Assembly: GCF_024679095.1 (NCBI RefSeq)
Contig: NC_066513.1
Span: forward strand, 4,452,026 to 4,516,025
Reading direction: 5' to 3'
DNA: 64,000 nucleotides
Origin: Eriocheir sinensis
Lineage: Eukaryota > Arthropoda > Malacostraca > Decapoda > Varunidae
Part shown: positions 51,661-61,981 of the stretch, piece by piece
How the letters are laid out: every line of letters starts with the position of its first letter
Numbering within the stretch: the first letter of the stretch is position 1
Notes under the pieces: model-generated
Told to the model about the DNA's origin: nothing
Seen by the model: the letters and a program-made list of their open reading frames with translations, nothing else
The model's database searches: none
Translations under genes and position numbers: made by a program

Positions 51661-52365
51661 TCATACAAAGTCATCCAGCCAGTGAGGCCGCCGTGTGTGC
51701 CTCCGCGTTCGACGCGGCTGCGGTGACGGGTCACGCGTCGGTGCTGTAGACGGGGCGGCCGCGGGTCGTGGAGGACCGGCGCCTGCCTGTTGTACCTCTG
51801 GCCTGTCTCCGTGGGGGTTAGGCGCCATGGATGGCCTCAGATGCTTTCTTTTCCTTATGGAGACGCGTCCGCTGCCGTCCAGTCTGACAGCATACTGTCT
51901 GTGGGGTCTGGCTTCCACCACGAGGCCCGTCCGGTCCCACAGGTTAGATGACTGGTTTTGAACCCTCACATGCGTACCGGGCGTTAGGGGCGGGAGCCTC
52001 CTGGGTGTGCTGCTTGCCTCCCGGGCGTTGTTGTCGTCCGCCATCTGCACCTCTCGCCTGCGGAGCGTCCAGCCCCACTGTCTGTCAACCATGAGCTGCC
52101 AGCGGGCCGTCGGCACTCCGTCTCGCAGCTGTCTGCCCGCCGCGAGCTGGGCTGGGGACCTGTCTCCTCCTCTTAGCGGGGTGTTGAGATACTGTAGCAG
52201 AGCCAGCGCCATCCTGTCAGTGTCGAGGTTGCCTCCGTCGCCGGTGTTGGCCATGATCAGCCTCTTGGCCGTCTTGACGGCAACCTCGGCCCTTCCGTTG
52301 GATTGCGGGTATTGGGCAGAGGACATGCGCACCGACACGCCCCACTTTTTCAGGAACTCCGTCAT
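51661..52365 (-). pseudogene. Gypsy E2 integrase core end and C-terminal domain
   Basis: Minus-strand frame of 234 codons: VRMSSAQYPQSNGRAEVAVK with the catalytic glutamate, ALLQYLNTPLRGGDRSPAQL, and the SH3-like tail GTHVRVQNQSSNLWDRTGLV, ending in a basic stretch with HWLDDFV. The frame is intact; the break is upstream at about 52370-52405, where a stop (SVDGGTNL region) separates it from the rest of the core. Confidence 0.85.
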
Positions 52366-52404
52366 CTCGTCGCTGGCCAGGTTCGTGCCGCCATCCGTGG
52401 ATAC

Positions 52405-52881
52405 TTACTCCGGGGCCCCCCAGCGGGCGAAGTATCGTCGCAGTTGCGTCTTGATTCTCTGGAACGTGGCGCCGTGTGGGAAGTGAGCTATTTCCAGCCA
52501 GCCGGTGAGCCTGTCGGCGTAGGCCATGTACGTGTGTCCTTCGTGCTGGAACATGTCGGCCACCGTCTGCTGGAATGGGTACTCAGGGGGCGGCGTCATC
52601 CCCAGCGTTTCTGCGGGCTGCGATGGGGCGCGTGTTTCGCATTCTGTGCATGCGGAGCGGTGGTGCTGCAGATCCCCCTCAATCCCCGGCCAGTATACAC
52701 ACTGCCTCGCCCTCCGCAGCATGGAATCGAGGCCCTGGTGGCCGGCGTGTAGGTTTGCTGCTACCTGCTGTCGGAGAGCTTCGGGGATGACAAGGCGCAC
52801 GTAGTCGAACGTGTATGTCACTACGTCGTGCATCACCGCCAGCCTGTCCCTCACCCCGTAGAAGGGACGCAGGGATGCCAC
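52405..52881 (-). pseudogene. Gypsy E2 integrase zinc domain and core start
   Basis: Minus-strand frame with the HHCC domain (LHAGHQGLDSM, then HRSACTECETR) and the core start VADMFQHEGHTYMAYADRL with the first aspartate, then GATFQRIKTQLRRYFARWGAPE. It ends just before the second DDE aspartate; the following codons are interrupted by a stop. Confidence 0.83.
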
Positions 52882-52902
52882 TTCTTGTGCTTCATGCTGG
52901 TG

Positions 52903-53340
52903 CTAGTCACCCGCCATGACCTTGGCGACTAACATCTGGTACGTCGGGTCGCCGGCGGCCGTCCGCTTGACCTCCTCTTCGTCCACCACGCGTCCCTCCC
53001 GATCGAAGCAGGCTATGACTGCGGAGGCGACTGCCCCGATTATATCCTCGTCCGAGTCGAGGTCCGCTGTTGTCGGGGGTGCCCTGAGAGCTGGGTAGCG
53101 GGACAGAAAGTCGGCGGCGGTGTTGCTCTTCCCAGGCAGGTATTTGATTTGGAACCGAAACTGTAGTGTTCGTTCCTTGAGCCTGTTGAGCCTGGGGTTG
53201 ACAACGCTCGTCAGAGCTCTGTCTCTTAGGAGCTTCACAAGGGGGCGGTGGTCGGTCACGATGGTGAGGTTTGGGCATCCCAGCAGGAACAACCTCGCCT
53301 TTTGGAGGCACCACGCCACCGCCAGAGCCTCCCCTTCCAC
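52903..53340 (-). pseudogene. Gypsy E2 RNase H
   Basis: Minus-strand frame with MEGEALAVAWCLQKARLFLL (RNase H glutamate), LTIVTDHRPLVKLLRDRAL (aspartate) and KYLPGKSNTAADFLSRYPAL. The first RNase H aspartate (VITDWNREGIG) lies in the preceding RT frame. A TAG at 53454 ends that frame; the start of this one is a shift near 53400. Confidence 0.83.
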
Positions 53341-53451
53341 AGCTGCGTATCCGGCCTCGGCGGTGGTGAGGTGCCGGCTGCCGCACAGGCCCAGGCCCCA
53401 CCCGCCCTTACAGCAGTATGGGGCGCAGGCCGATGCACAACTGCAGTACTG

Positions 53452-54986
53452 CTAGAGGATGACGAGTCCGATGCCCTCTCGGTTCCAGTCGGTGATGACA
53501 GTGGTGGGGCGAGTTTTATCGTAATACGTCTGACCGTCCTTGGCCAGCTGGCATATAGTGTCCTGGGCTTGGCGGAATTTCTCCTGAAGCTGGTCGTCCC
53601 AGTACACGTGTCTTCCGGTTGGTTTCTTCAGTAACTCCCGGAAGGCGTTCATGATCGGCGCGGTGGCGAGGAAGGGGGCGAGCTGGTTTAAGAAGCCATA
53701 CCACGATCTGATGTCCGTGATGGATGGCTTGCCCGGCATGTGGAAGCCCTTGATGGCCGCCAGGTGCTCTTCTGTGGGCCTGTACTCGTCCCAGCCGAGC
53801 CGGAAGCCCACGAAGTCGACCTCTCTCCGGGCGAACTGGAATTTCTCCGGCTTGAGGGTGATGCCCTTGGCTGCGCACGTTGCCAGATAGTCGTACACGT
53901 GCCAAAACGCTTCCTCGACGCTGCTGTCGTGCAGAAGCGTGTCGTCGACACATTTGTACTTCCTTGTGATTCCCTGGATGGCGTCGTCGAACCGTTTCAT
54001 GTAGGCGTCGCCGGCGGAGCAGTGGCCCATCGGGGTGCGGCGGTATCGGAACCTCCCCCATGGCGTGATGAACGTGGTGAGGCGCCGGCTCTCCTGGTCC
54101 AGCTCTACCTGGTGGTAGCCCCAGTACGCGTCCGCTACGGTCTTGAAGGAGTGTTTGGGGACGCCAGACACCATGTCGAAGGGCACCGGTGTGTGGTGGG
54201 TCTCCCTCAGGCACGATGCGTTGAGGCGCTGGTAGTCCACGGTGCGCCGAGGCTGGCCGGACTTCTTGGCCACCACCACCATCCGAGCGCACCACTCCGT
54301 GGATTCTCCTGCTGGGACGGGCTCAATGACCCCTCGCTTCACGTCCTCTTCTAGCTGCGCCCTGACCTCGTCTTCCCAGTGTTTAGGCACAGGCGCCGGG
54401 GTGTGGCAGGCGTGGGGGGTGGCACCGGGCGCCAGGTGGATGTGATGTGGCTTACCCTCCATCACGGGCAGTGGGGTAATCGTGGTGTTGAACGTTGTGG
54501 ATGAGAAGTGCTGGATCAGCCACTTCTCGAGCCGTTCCACGTGCTCCTCCAGCGGTGGGAAGGGGAGCGACGCGGGTTCGGGCGGCGGCTGGCGTGGCGG
54601 GCGCGCTGTCTCCACCGCCGCGAGTATGGGCGCCGCGGTTGGGGTGTGGTGAGGGAAGGCCTTGGGCACTAGACCTAGCGCTTTGCACGCGTCCAGCGAC
54701 AGAAAGAGGGTCTTCGCCGACTGTATGAAGTAGGTGTCCTGTACTGTGGTGCGGTCGCCCATGGTGATGCTGCACGCCAGAGACCCGAGGCACTTGAGCG
54801 GCAGGTCTGCCACATCTCGCAGGCCGGCCCGACGCTGCAACAGCGCAGGCCTGATGTGGAGCGCGGCCATTAGGGCTGGCCCGGCTACGCGTACTTGAGT
54901 CCCTGTATCAGCCACCGCCCCCACACGAAGTCCCTTCTCCTTGCCATGCGAGACCTTGACCTTCACTGTGGGCTGACGGGAGGAGT
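53452..54986 (-). CDS. Gypsy E2 protease and reverse transcriptase
   Basis: Open for about 510 codons on the minus strand. Protease: GAVADTGTQVRVAGPALMAA (DTG). RT: RAQLEEDVKRGVIEPVPAG, ARMVVVAKKSGQPRRTVDY, YWGYHQVELDQESRRLTTF, PWGRFRYRRTPMGHCSAGDA and catalytic YKCVDDTLLHD, again with cysteine in place of the aromatic residue, then KPEKFQFARREVDFVGFRL. It ends in RNase H after VITDWNREGIGLVIL at a TAG. The domain itself shows no lesion. The beginning is joined to LINE H sequence near 54986, so its natural start is lost. Confidence 0.86.
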
Positions 54987-54987
54987 G

Positions 54988-56475
54988 GGTGCCTTCGTAC
55001 ACCCTGTGCCTGAGAAGGGTGACTGCTCCAATTCCTCAAACTACCGCCCTATAGCTTTACTTTCCTGTCTATCTAGAGTTTTTGAATCAATCCTTAACCG
55101 GAAGATTCAAAAGCACCTTTCTACTTCTAACCTTCTATCTGATCGCCAGTATGGGTTCCGCAAGGGGCGTTCTACTGGCGATCTTCTTGCTCTCTGAACT
55201 GATTCTTGGTCATCCTCTCTTAGCCGTTTCGGTGAAACTTTCTCAGTTGCACTAAATATATCGAAAGCCTTCGATAGAGTCTGGCACAAGTCTTTGCTTT
55301 CTAAACTGCCCTCTTTCGGATTATATCCTTCTCTCTGTTCCTTTATCTCCAGTTTCCTTTCCAGCCGTTATATTTCTGCTGTGGTAGACGGTCACTGTTC
55401 TTCCCCTAAACCTATCAACAGTGGTGTTCCACAGGGCTCTGTTCTATCACCCACTCTCTTCCTGTTATTCATCAATGATCTTCTTTCCATAACAAACTCC
55501 TATCCACTCATACGCTGATGACTCCACTCTGCATTATTCAACTTCTTTCAACAGAAGACCCTCTCAACAGGCATTACATGACTCCAGACTGGAGGCTGCA
55601 GAACGCTTAATCTCAGACCTTACTATCATTTCTGACTGGGGTAAAAGGAACCTTGTGTCTTTCAATGCCCCCAAAACCCAATTTCTCCTCCTATCAACTC
55701 GACACAATCTTCCAAACACCTATCCCCTATTCTTCGACAACACTCAGTTGTCACCATCTTCAACACTAAACATCATCAGTCTATCCTTAACTCAAAATCT
55801 TAACTGGAAACTTCACATCTCCTCTCTTACTAAATCAGCTTCCTCGAGGTTGGGCGTTTTGTATCGTCTCCGCCAGTTTTTCTCCCCCGCACAGTTGCTA
55901 TTCATATACAGGGGCCTTGTCCGCCCTCGTATGGAGTATATGCCTCTCACGTGTGGGGGGGTTCCACTCACACAGCTCTCTTGGACGTAGTGGAGTCTAA
56001 GGTTCTTTGTCTCATCAGCTCTCCTCCTCTTACTGATAGTCTTCTACCTCTTAATTTCCGCCACCATGTTGCCTCTCTTTCTATTTTCTATCGTTATTTT
56101 CACGCTGACTGCTCTTCTGAACTTGCTAACTGCATGCCTCCCCCCCTCCAGCAGCCCCGCAGCACGCGACTTTCCTCATGCTCATCCCTATACTATCCAA
56201 ATCCCTTCCGCACGAGTTAACCAGCATCCTCACTCTTTCATCCCTCACGCTGGTAAACTCTGGAACAATCTTCCTCCATCTGTATTTCCTCCTGCCTACG
56301 ACTTGAACTCTATCACGAGGAGGGTATCAGGACACCTCTCCTCCCGAGATTGACCTCTCTTTCGGCCACCTCTTTTGATTCTTTTTAGGAGCAGTGAGTA
56401 GGGTGCTTTTTTTTATTATTATTTCCTTTTTTTTGTGTGCCCTTGAGCTGTCTCCTTTGTTGTAAAAAAAATACT
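54988..56475 (+). mobile_element. Jockey-type LINE copy H, 5'-truncated
   Basis: Plus strand. It starts in the RT at the CCTGTGCCTGAGAAGGG region and runs to the 3' UTR (GGAGCAGTGAGTAGGGTGC..GCCCTTGAGCTGTCTCC) with a poly-A at about 56464. It abuts gypsy E2, consistent with insertion of a truncated LINE into E2. Confidence 0.88.
54996..56353 (+). pseudogene. LINE H reverse transcriptase, frameshifted
   Basis: Frames 54895-55197, 55294-55518, 55655-55990 and 55951-56353 hold NYRPIALLSCLSRVFE, YGFRKGRSTGDLLAL, SGVPQGSVLSPTLF and the thumb with SASSRLGVLYRLRQFF. A small deletion just before the YADD coding sequence (about 55505-55520) pushes the catalytic motif out of frame. C-terminal RRVSGHLSSRD follows. 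Clearly dead. Confidence 0.85.
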
Positions 56476-56959
56476 GATGAGATTATTAGATTTTTTTATG
56501 AGAACACTCACATATTAGGTGAAGGCTGTATTATTCGATGACTAAAATTATGTTGCAGGATTAAAACTTTGTAAAATGTTATTAATACTACTGACTTGTT
56601 ACTATTCAACCAATTTAAATTGTTTTAATTTTATATGGCAATATTTAAAATAAACTAAGGATGGAGCTTGATTCTCCCAAACATTCATACAACTGAGCAA
56701 GATGTTTTAACACAGCATTTCCTTGGACCGACCATCAGGATCCACCGGGAAGAAGCCTACCGGCCCAATAGGCCACGACGTAAAAAAAAAAAAAAAAAAA
56801 AAAAAAAATAGTGGTAATCGACTAAATTCACTGCAAGGTATGCTTCAACATGATCCTGATTTGTAGTGCTTGCACTGCCTTGCTGCAGCTCCATCACTTC
56901 ACAATTTTTATGACCTGGTTATTTAGTATAGCATGGACTAGAATAGTTGTTAACTATCT

Positions 56960-57495
56960 AGTGCCCTCGTATGGAGTATGCATCTCATGTGTGGGGGGGC
57001 TCCACTCACACAGCTCTTCTGGACAGAGTGGAGGCTAAGGCTCTTCGTCTCATCAGCTCTCCTCCTCATACTGATAGTCTTCTACCTCTTAAATTCCCCC
57101 GCAATGTTGCCTCTCTTTCTATCTTCTATCGATATTTTCACGCTGACTGCTCTTCTGAACTTGCTAACTGCATGCCTCCCCCCCTCCCGCGGCCCCGCTG
57201 CACTCGACTTTCTACTCATGCTCATCCCTATACTGTCCAAACCCCTTATGCAAGAGTTAACCAGCATCTTCACTCTTTCATCCCTCACGCTGGTAAACTC
57301 TGGAACAATCTTCCTTCATCTGTACTTCCTCCTGCCTACGACTTAAACTCTTTCAAGAGGAGGGTATCAGGACACCTCTCCTCCCGAAACTGACCTATCT
57401 TTCGGCCACCTCTTTGGATTCTTTTTAGGAGCAGTGAGTAGCGGGCTTTTTTTTATTAATGTTTGCTTTTTTTGTGCCCTTGAACTGTCTCCTTT
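56960..57495 (+). mobile_element. Jockey-type LINE copy I, strongly 5'-truncated
   Basis: Begins abruptly at CCCTCGTATGGAGTATGC in the RT C-terminal region and ends with the 3' UTR and poly-A (57500 region). The C-terminal 140 codons (56971-57393) are fully open, from MEYASHVWGGST to FKRRVSGHLSSRN. 56476-56959 between copies H and I has no recognised feature except a poly-A stretch at 56782. Confidence 0.88.
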
Positions 57496-57575
57496 GCTGT
57501 AAAAAAAAAAAAAATAATAATAAAATATTGGCAGCTGAATTTTATTTTCTTGTAAATTTCTCTGAGTCACTGAAG

Positions 57576-57684
<109 letters not shown>

Positions 57685-58036
57685 ACCGTCTCAAGGCATT
57701 ATCTTTGATTTTTTTTTTTTTTTTTTTTGCGATTCTTCAAGTTAAAGACCTAAAAAAAAAGGCTATCCTGCTCATGAAAGGTTGTTTAAAATCCACTGTC
57801 AAAGGGCCACGAGCACGTGACTAGTCTTTAACTTTGACGCTAAGAAGCAAGAAATTGAAATATCATGGGTTTTTAATGATTTTTCGATCGTCTTTTTGAC
57901 TTCCTTTAGTTTGATTTAGTCCGCCTTTCCATGACGGCAGCTCGTCAGGCTTGTTCTCAGAAAACGTAGAGTTTTCTTGGGAAGACCGAAGAAGAGTATT
58001 GTTTGTTTACGTGTTGGGGAGCACTCGGGCTCGTAA

Positions 58037-58367
58037 TCGGAAGTGTCTTACGATGTGCCACGTAAGTCTGAAACGCTCAAGGAGAGACCTGAAAGGTTAG
58101 CAGAGGTTAGAGAGGTCAGGAAGAGAAAGAGAGAGGAACATAAGACTGCCACAGTGAGAATCAGGTGAAATGGGCAAGCCACTCCGCCACCCACCACCCA
58201 GCCAGCCACCACCAGCACCCTGGCTAGACGAATTGAGCTGTTACATCAGGACTGCAGTGAAAAAACATCTGTTGTAAGTACAGAAAATTGCATTATTGAT
58301 AAATATGTACTTCACGAGCGGTTTGAGGCTGACAGTGTAGCATGCCCAGCTGGCTTAGCCATCATAT
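58037..58367 (+). pseudogene. Candidate Mutator-like domain protein, 5' part
   Basis: One frame is open from 58037 across to the LTR insertion at 58368 except for a single TGA at 58166. It reads RKSETLKERPERLAEVREVR.. (basic), then TLARRIELLHQDC and NCIIDKYVLHERFEADSVAC. The last part resembles the I-V-D..L..C segment that begins the Mutator-like transposase domain of arthropod proteins often linked to YqaJ nucleases (from memory, unverified). It is continued at 63058-63405 on the far side of the LTR element. Confidence 0.35.
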
Positions 58368-58846
58368 TGTTACGAATGTGCTGTATGTGAATGATTGTAT
58401 GTGTAATGTGATGAAATTGTAGCATGATGCAATGTTAGCTCAGCATGGTGCAACTCAACTTGTTGGGACAAGAGAGACAGAGGGGGGCCCGGGGCCGCCG
58501 GGCAGGAAGTGCTGAGTCGAGAAGACGCGTGTCTGGGCTTGAGAGAGTGTTCAGCTGTGTGCTCCGCTCGCGAGCTGTGTGCATCCGGTGTGCGTGTCTG
58601 CCGTGCCCCTGTACTGTGCCTCATTAACTGTTCTGTGCCCTTGAAAGTTGCTGTACTGTGTGAAGAACCTGTCATTAAACTAGAACTTAGTGTTGAACGT
58701 GTATCCTTTGTGCCCTGCCTCGTTCCCTCCTCCCCTCGGTGTTCGGTGTGGGCCTCTGTGAGTCTGGTGCCCGTGTGGCTGTTCTGGGGGGGATTACGCC
58801 GCCTGCCTGCCCGTGGATGGTGTGTGGTAGGGGGGGTGGCGTAACA
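58368..58846 (+). repeat. 5' LTR (479 bp)
   Basis: Begins TGTTACGAATGTGCTG and ends GGTGGCGTAACA. Differs from the 3' LTR at about 58529 (GTGTCT versus GTCTCT) and about 58754 (GCCTCT versus GCCGCT). Confidence 0.95.
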
Positions 58847-58867
58847 CTTGGTGTCAAAGGAGTGGGA
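58847..58867 (+). promoter_or_regulatory. tRNA primer-binding site
   Basis: CTTGGTGTCAAAGGAGTGGGA starts one or two bases after the LTR. TGGTGTC..GTGGG resembles a leucine-tRNA-type primer site (inference). Confidence 0.65.
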
Positions 58868-58872
58868 TATAA

Positions 58873-60087
58873 GTGAACAGTGAAGTGCGCCGAGTCGTCA
58901 TGGCGTCCCCCAATGGTCGCCGTGAGGGTGAGGAGAAGGGCAAGGCCGAGGGCGAGGCTGACGTGGGTGAGGTGAAGCTGGGCCAGATGGAATTGTTCGC
59001 TGCCATGCTGGCCAGTCTGAGGCAGGAATTGGATCAGAGGGCAGACGAGAGGGCACGCGAGCAGGCTCAGAGGGCAGAAGAGAGGGCTCGCGAGCAGGCT
59101 CAGAGGGCAGAAGAGAGGGCACGCGAGCAGGCTCAGAGGGCAGAAGAGAGGGCAGACGAGGAGGCCCGCCATCTTGCCGAGGTCCTCCAGAGCTGTTTCT
59201 CGTCGCTGAAGGTGGAAACCCAGCAGTACACCGACCAGGGCTGCGACAGCGCGAGGAGTGAACGTGAACGGCTGGAGGAGGTGCGGACCCAGGAAGGCGA
59301 AGTCCGAGGCCTGAGGGAGGCGGAGAGGCAGCTGCGAGAGGTGGCACCGTCGCACGCGGAGGAAGAAGGCTCAGTTCTGGCAGGAAGCGCCGGGGCGGCG
59401 GTTCTGCAGGGGCCTATCTGGGGCTCCTGGCAAGGACTCCTGGAGCCTGGTAGCGTCGTGGCGGAACCAGCAGCTGCCGCAGGAGGTCGGGGAGCCCCCG
59501 CCTCGTTGCCTCCCTCACCCCCTCCCTCTCTTCCATGCCAGCCGGGTCGCAGGTCACGTAGTCCGCTCTCTCTCCCATGGCAGCAGCGAGAGGTGGCAAC
59601 GTGGTGCGGGGAGGAACAAGAAGGGTCACGGGTGATGGCGACGGACGCCTGGGTGGCGGACTTGCAGGGCTCCGCGTGGGGCCCCTGGCAAGGGCCCCTG
59701 AAGCCCGGTGGCGTCGTGGCGGACCCGGTGGAGGCTGCAGGAGGCTGGGGAGCCGTCGGAGCCGCTCCCTTGGGTCCAGCTGGTGCTGGAGTCGGACCCA
59801 TTAACCCTGCCTCGTTGCCTCTCTCACCGCCTCCCTCTCCGCCATGCCGGCCGGCTTGCAGCCCACGTGGTCCGCCCGCTCCCCTCTGCAGCCCCCCAGC
59901 CTCCCGGCGCTCAGGGAGGCTTAAGCCAGCGGGGCACGACGGGAAGTTGGCATGGGAGGCTCAGTTCAAGATGCCAGCTGCTACCCAGGGCTGGGGCGAG
60001 GATGAGAAGGCGCTGCAGCTGACAACAGCGCTACGGGGCTTGGTGGGGCTTGGTGGGGAGCGCCGAGAGGACCTTGGGGCGGCCTGA
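58873..60087 (+). CDS. Gag-like protein with 11-residue coiled-coil repeats
   Basis: Open for 404 codons; the ATG at 58900 (MASPNGRREG) is the likelier start, 54 nt after the LTR. Residues 40-95 contain a near-perfect 33-bp/11-residue tandem repeat AEERAREQAQR (about four units), a hendecad coiled coil. Further on come charged helices (SARSERERLEEVRTQEGEVR) and proline-rich segments in which a unit GPIWGSWQGLLEPGSVVAEP recurs as AWGPWQGPLKPGGVVADP. There is no CCHC knuckle, unlike a complete Gag. It overlaps the next frame by 38 nt. Confidence 0.75.
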   Translation: MNSEVRRVVMASPNGRREGEEKGKAEGEADVGEVKLGQMELFAAMLASLRQELDQRADERAREQAQRAEERAREQAQRAEERAREQAQRAEERADEEARHLAEVLQSCFSSLKVETQQYTDQGCDSARSERERLEEVRTQEGEVRGLREAERQLREVAPSHAEEEGSVLAGSAGAAVLQGPIWGSWQGLLEPGSVVAEPAAAAGGRGAPASLPPSPPPSLPCQPGRRSRSPLSLPWQQREVATWCGEEQEGSRVMATDAWVADLQGSAWGPWQGPLKPGGVVADPVEAAGGWGAVGAAPLGPAGAGVGPINPASLPLSPPPSPPCRPACSPRGPPAPLCSPPASRRSGRLKPAGHDGKLAWEAQFKMPAATQGWGEDEKALQLTTALRGLVGLGGERREDLGAA

Positions 60088-61453
60088 CATGCTGGCCGCT
60101 ACGCAACTCCAGGACGCGCCACAGAGGCTGTGTGGCGTCACGGGGCACTGCGTGCAGTCTGAGGGCCCAGTGGAGGCTCGTCTCGGCGTAGGCAGCGCTG
60201 TGGAGCGCCGGCCGATGGACGTCGCCGATCGAGACGACCCGTGCGTGCTGGGCCTCGACTACCTGACGCAGGGCGAGGCCTGTGCCGACCTTGGACGGGA
60301 GCTGGAGAGGCTGCGCGGACAGGCGCCTTTGCTTCCGAAGGTTGGTTGTGCAGAGGTAGTCGCGGCGGAGCGACTGCACCTTGCCCCGGGGACGGAGGCC
60401 AAGGTCCTGTGTTGCCGGTCGGACGCGATGCCAACGGAAGGCACGGTGGAGTCCACTGAGGGCCTGCAGCTGCCTGGTGGTGTGGCAGCCAGACGGAGTC
60501 TCGAAGGAGCGGGGGAGGAGTCAGTCACGGTGCTAGTGGCTAACTCCTCCGACGAGGCTCGGGAAGTACCCGCTGGTGCCAAGCTGGGCACCTGTGAGGA
60601 GGTGGAGCGCCCAGAGGAGACGTCGGGCAGCGAGGAGTCGGCCGCTGTGGGGCCGCTGCCCGACTTCCTGGAGGATTTGGCGCACCGGAGCGCCGCTAAC
60701 CTGACGGAGGCGCAGACGGAGAAAATGCGCCACACCCTGGCCCAGTACGCGGACGTGTTCAGCAGGGGTGACTTGGATCTGGGCCGCACGGGGTTGGTGA
60801 AGCATGGCATCAACACGGGAAATGGTGCGCCCACCAGGAGCCCGCCCCGACGTGTCGTGCCGGCCAGGCGGGAGGAATTGCAGCGCGCCGTCAACGAGCT
60901 GGCGGCGCAGGGGGTGATGGAGCGGACAGACTGTCCGTGGCCCTCAGCAGTCGTCCTGGATATGAAGAAGGACGGCACACAGCGCTTCTGTGAGGACTGC
61001 CGGGCGCTGAGGGACGAGACTGGCGAGGACTCTCACCCCCTGCCGTGGACCGACGACGCGCTGACGAGGGCCTTGGAGTTCGGGGCATTGACGACGATCA
61101 GCGGCCTAGCGGCGGCCGCCCCGCCCTGCCATGACCTCCGGGGCCGGATGGCGAAGGTGAAGATGAAGGCAGCGTCGATGAAGGCGAGCCCGGAGGGTCT
61201 CCGTGGCTCTTGCGGGGGCTGTGGCAAGAGGGGGCATAGGTGCAGTCGGTGCCTGGGGGAGCGAAGGACGCGTTCCCTCGACCGGCTGAGCCCCGACGCC
61301 CTCCAGCCGCGCTGTAAGGACTGTGGCCAGTCAGGCCACCGCTTGAGTGCCTGTCCCAGGTCCAGGGACGCGGCGCGGGCGGGAAGCGCGGACGGGCTGG
61401 AGAAGGGAGTCGACTTCCAGCCGTCTCCCGCCCTCGGGCCCCGCCTTGAGTAA
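60050..61453 (+). CDS. Fused protease remnant, RT start and zinc knuckles
   Basis: A single 467-codon frame. It starts with GSAERTLGRPDMLAA, the retropepsin N-terminus, but where the active-site D-T/S-G should stand the codons read L-V-G. VADRDDPCVLGLDYLTQ is the protease C-terminus. Then VFSRGDLDLGRTGLVKHGI, REELQRAVNELAAQGVME and VVLDMKKDGTQRFCEDCRAL are the start of RT; catalytic FADD and the rest are missing. The frame runs straight into two CCHC knuckles, CGGCGKRGHRCSRC and CKDCGQSGHRLSAC, which belong in Gag. An unusual chimera that has kept an open frame. Confidence 0.82.
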   Translation: MVGSAERTLGRPDMLAATQLQDAPQRLCGVTGHCVQSEGPVEARLGVGSAVERRPMDVADRDDPCVLGLDYLTQGEACADLGRELERLRGQAPLLPKVGCAEVVAAERLHLAPGTEAKVLCCRSDAMPTEGTVESTEGLQLPGGVAARRSLEGAGEESVTVLVANSSDEAREVPAGAKLGTCEEVERPEETSGSEESAAVGPLPDFLEDLAHRSAANLTEAQTEKMRHTLAQYADVFSRGDLDLGRTGLVKHGINTGNGAPTRSPPRRVVPARREELQRAVNELAAQGVMERTDCPWPSAVVLDMKKDGTQRFCEDCRALRDETGEDSHPLPWTDDALTRALEFGALTTISGLAAAAPPCHDLRGRMAKVKMKAASMKASPEGLRGSCGGCGKRGHRCSRCLGERRTRSLDRLSPDALQPRCKDCGQSGHRLSACPRSRDAARAGSADGLEKGVDFQPSPALGPRLE

Positions 61454-61582
61454 GCTGCCGCCGCCCGACCAGCGTGTTGCCAGTGGGAGGCTTAGCGGTT
61501 GTAGCCACGACGCGTGACAGTGGACACCGGGGGCTGAGGAGTGCTCGGCGCGGCCTGACCCGGGGTAGTGTGTGCTGCTGGA

Positions 61583-61980
61583 GGGGCCAGTGGAGGCTCG
61601 TATCGGCGTAGGCAGCGCTGTGGAGCGCCGGCCGATGGACGTCGCCGATCGAGACGAGCCGTGCTTGCTGGGCCTCGACTACCTGACGCAGGCCAGTAAG
61701 GCTCGTGGTGGCCTCGGACGGGAGCTGGAGAGGGTGACCGGAATGGTGCCCTTTGCTTCCAGGAGGTTTTCGAGCATGGCTGCGTGGGGAGGTAGTCACG
61801 GCTGGGCGAGGGCACCTTGCCCCGAGGGTGGAGGCCAGGAGCCGGTGTCGACTGTCCCGAGCGTCACGTGGAGCGGATGGCGTGGAAGAGCCCACTGAGG
61901 ACTGGCGGCTGGTCGACGGCGTGGCTGACAGGCGGAGCCCCTTGGGGGCGCGAGAAGAGACTGTGGAGGACAGACTGATT
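61583..61980 (+). pseudogene. Second protease-region copy (duplicate of 60163-60535)
   Basis: GGCCAGTGGAGGCTCGTATC to the LGLDYLTQ codons and beyond repeats 60163-60535 at high identity at first and decreasing later. It encodes VGSAVERRPMDVADRDEPCL, the protease C-terminal half, also without an active-site motif. The frame (61572-61898) ends in unrelated residues. Confidence 0.78.
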
Positions 61981-61981
61981 T

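Larger units (their letters stand above)
50242..54986 (-). mobile_element. Ty3/gypsy element E2, 5'-truncated
   Basis: Minus-strand relative of E1 with protease, RT, RNase H, integrase, a polypurine tract (about 51512-51531) and a 3' LTR. The LTR of about 136 bp (50242-50313 plus 51448-51511) is split by a hAT MITE. Gag and 5' LTR are missing; it stops where LINE H begins. Most frames are long. Confidence 0.85.

Noticed and set aside
58370..58844. ORFs 58370-58675, 58509-58844 and their copies at 62528-63002
   Set aside because: They lie wholly in the LTRs and occur twice for that reason; no protein similarity.
58687..59801. Long minus-strand ORFs (58687-59355, 59133-59801, 60259-60978, 61098-61895)
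   Set aside because: Shadows of the GC-rich plus-strand gag and pol frames, with composition mirroring the sense codons.
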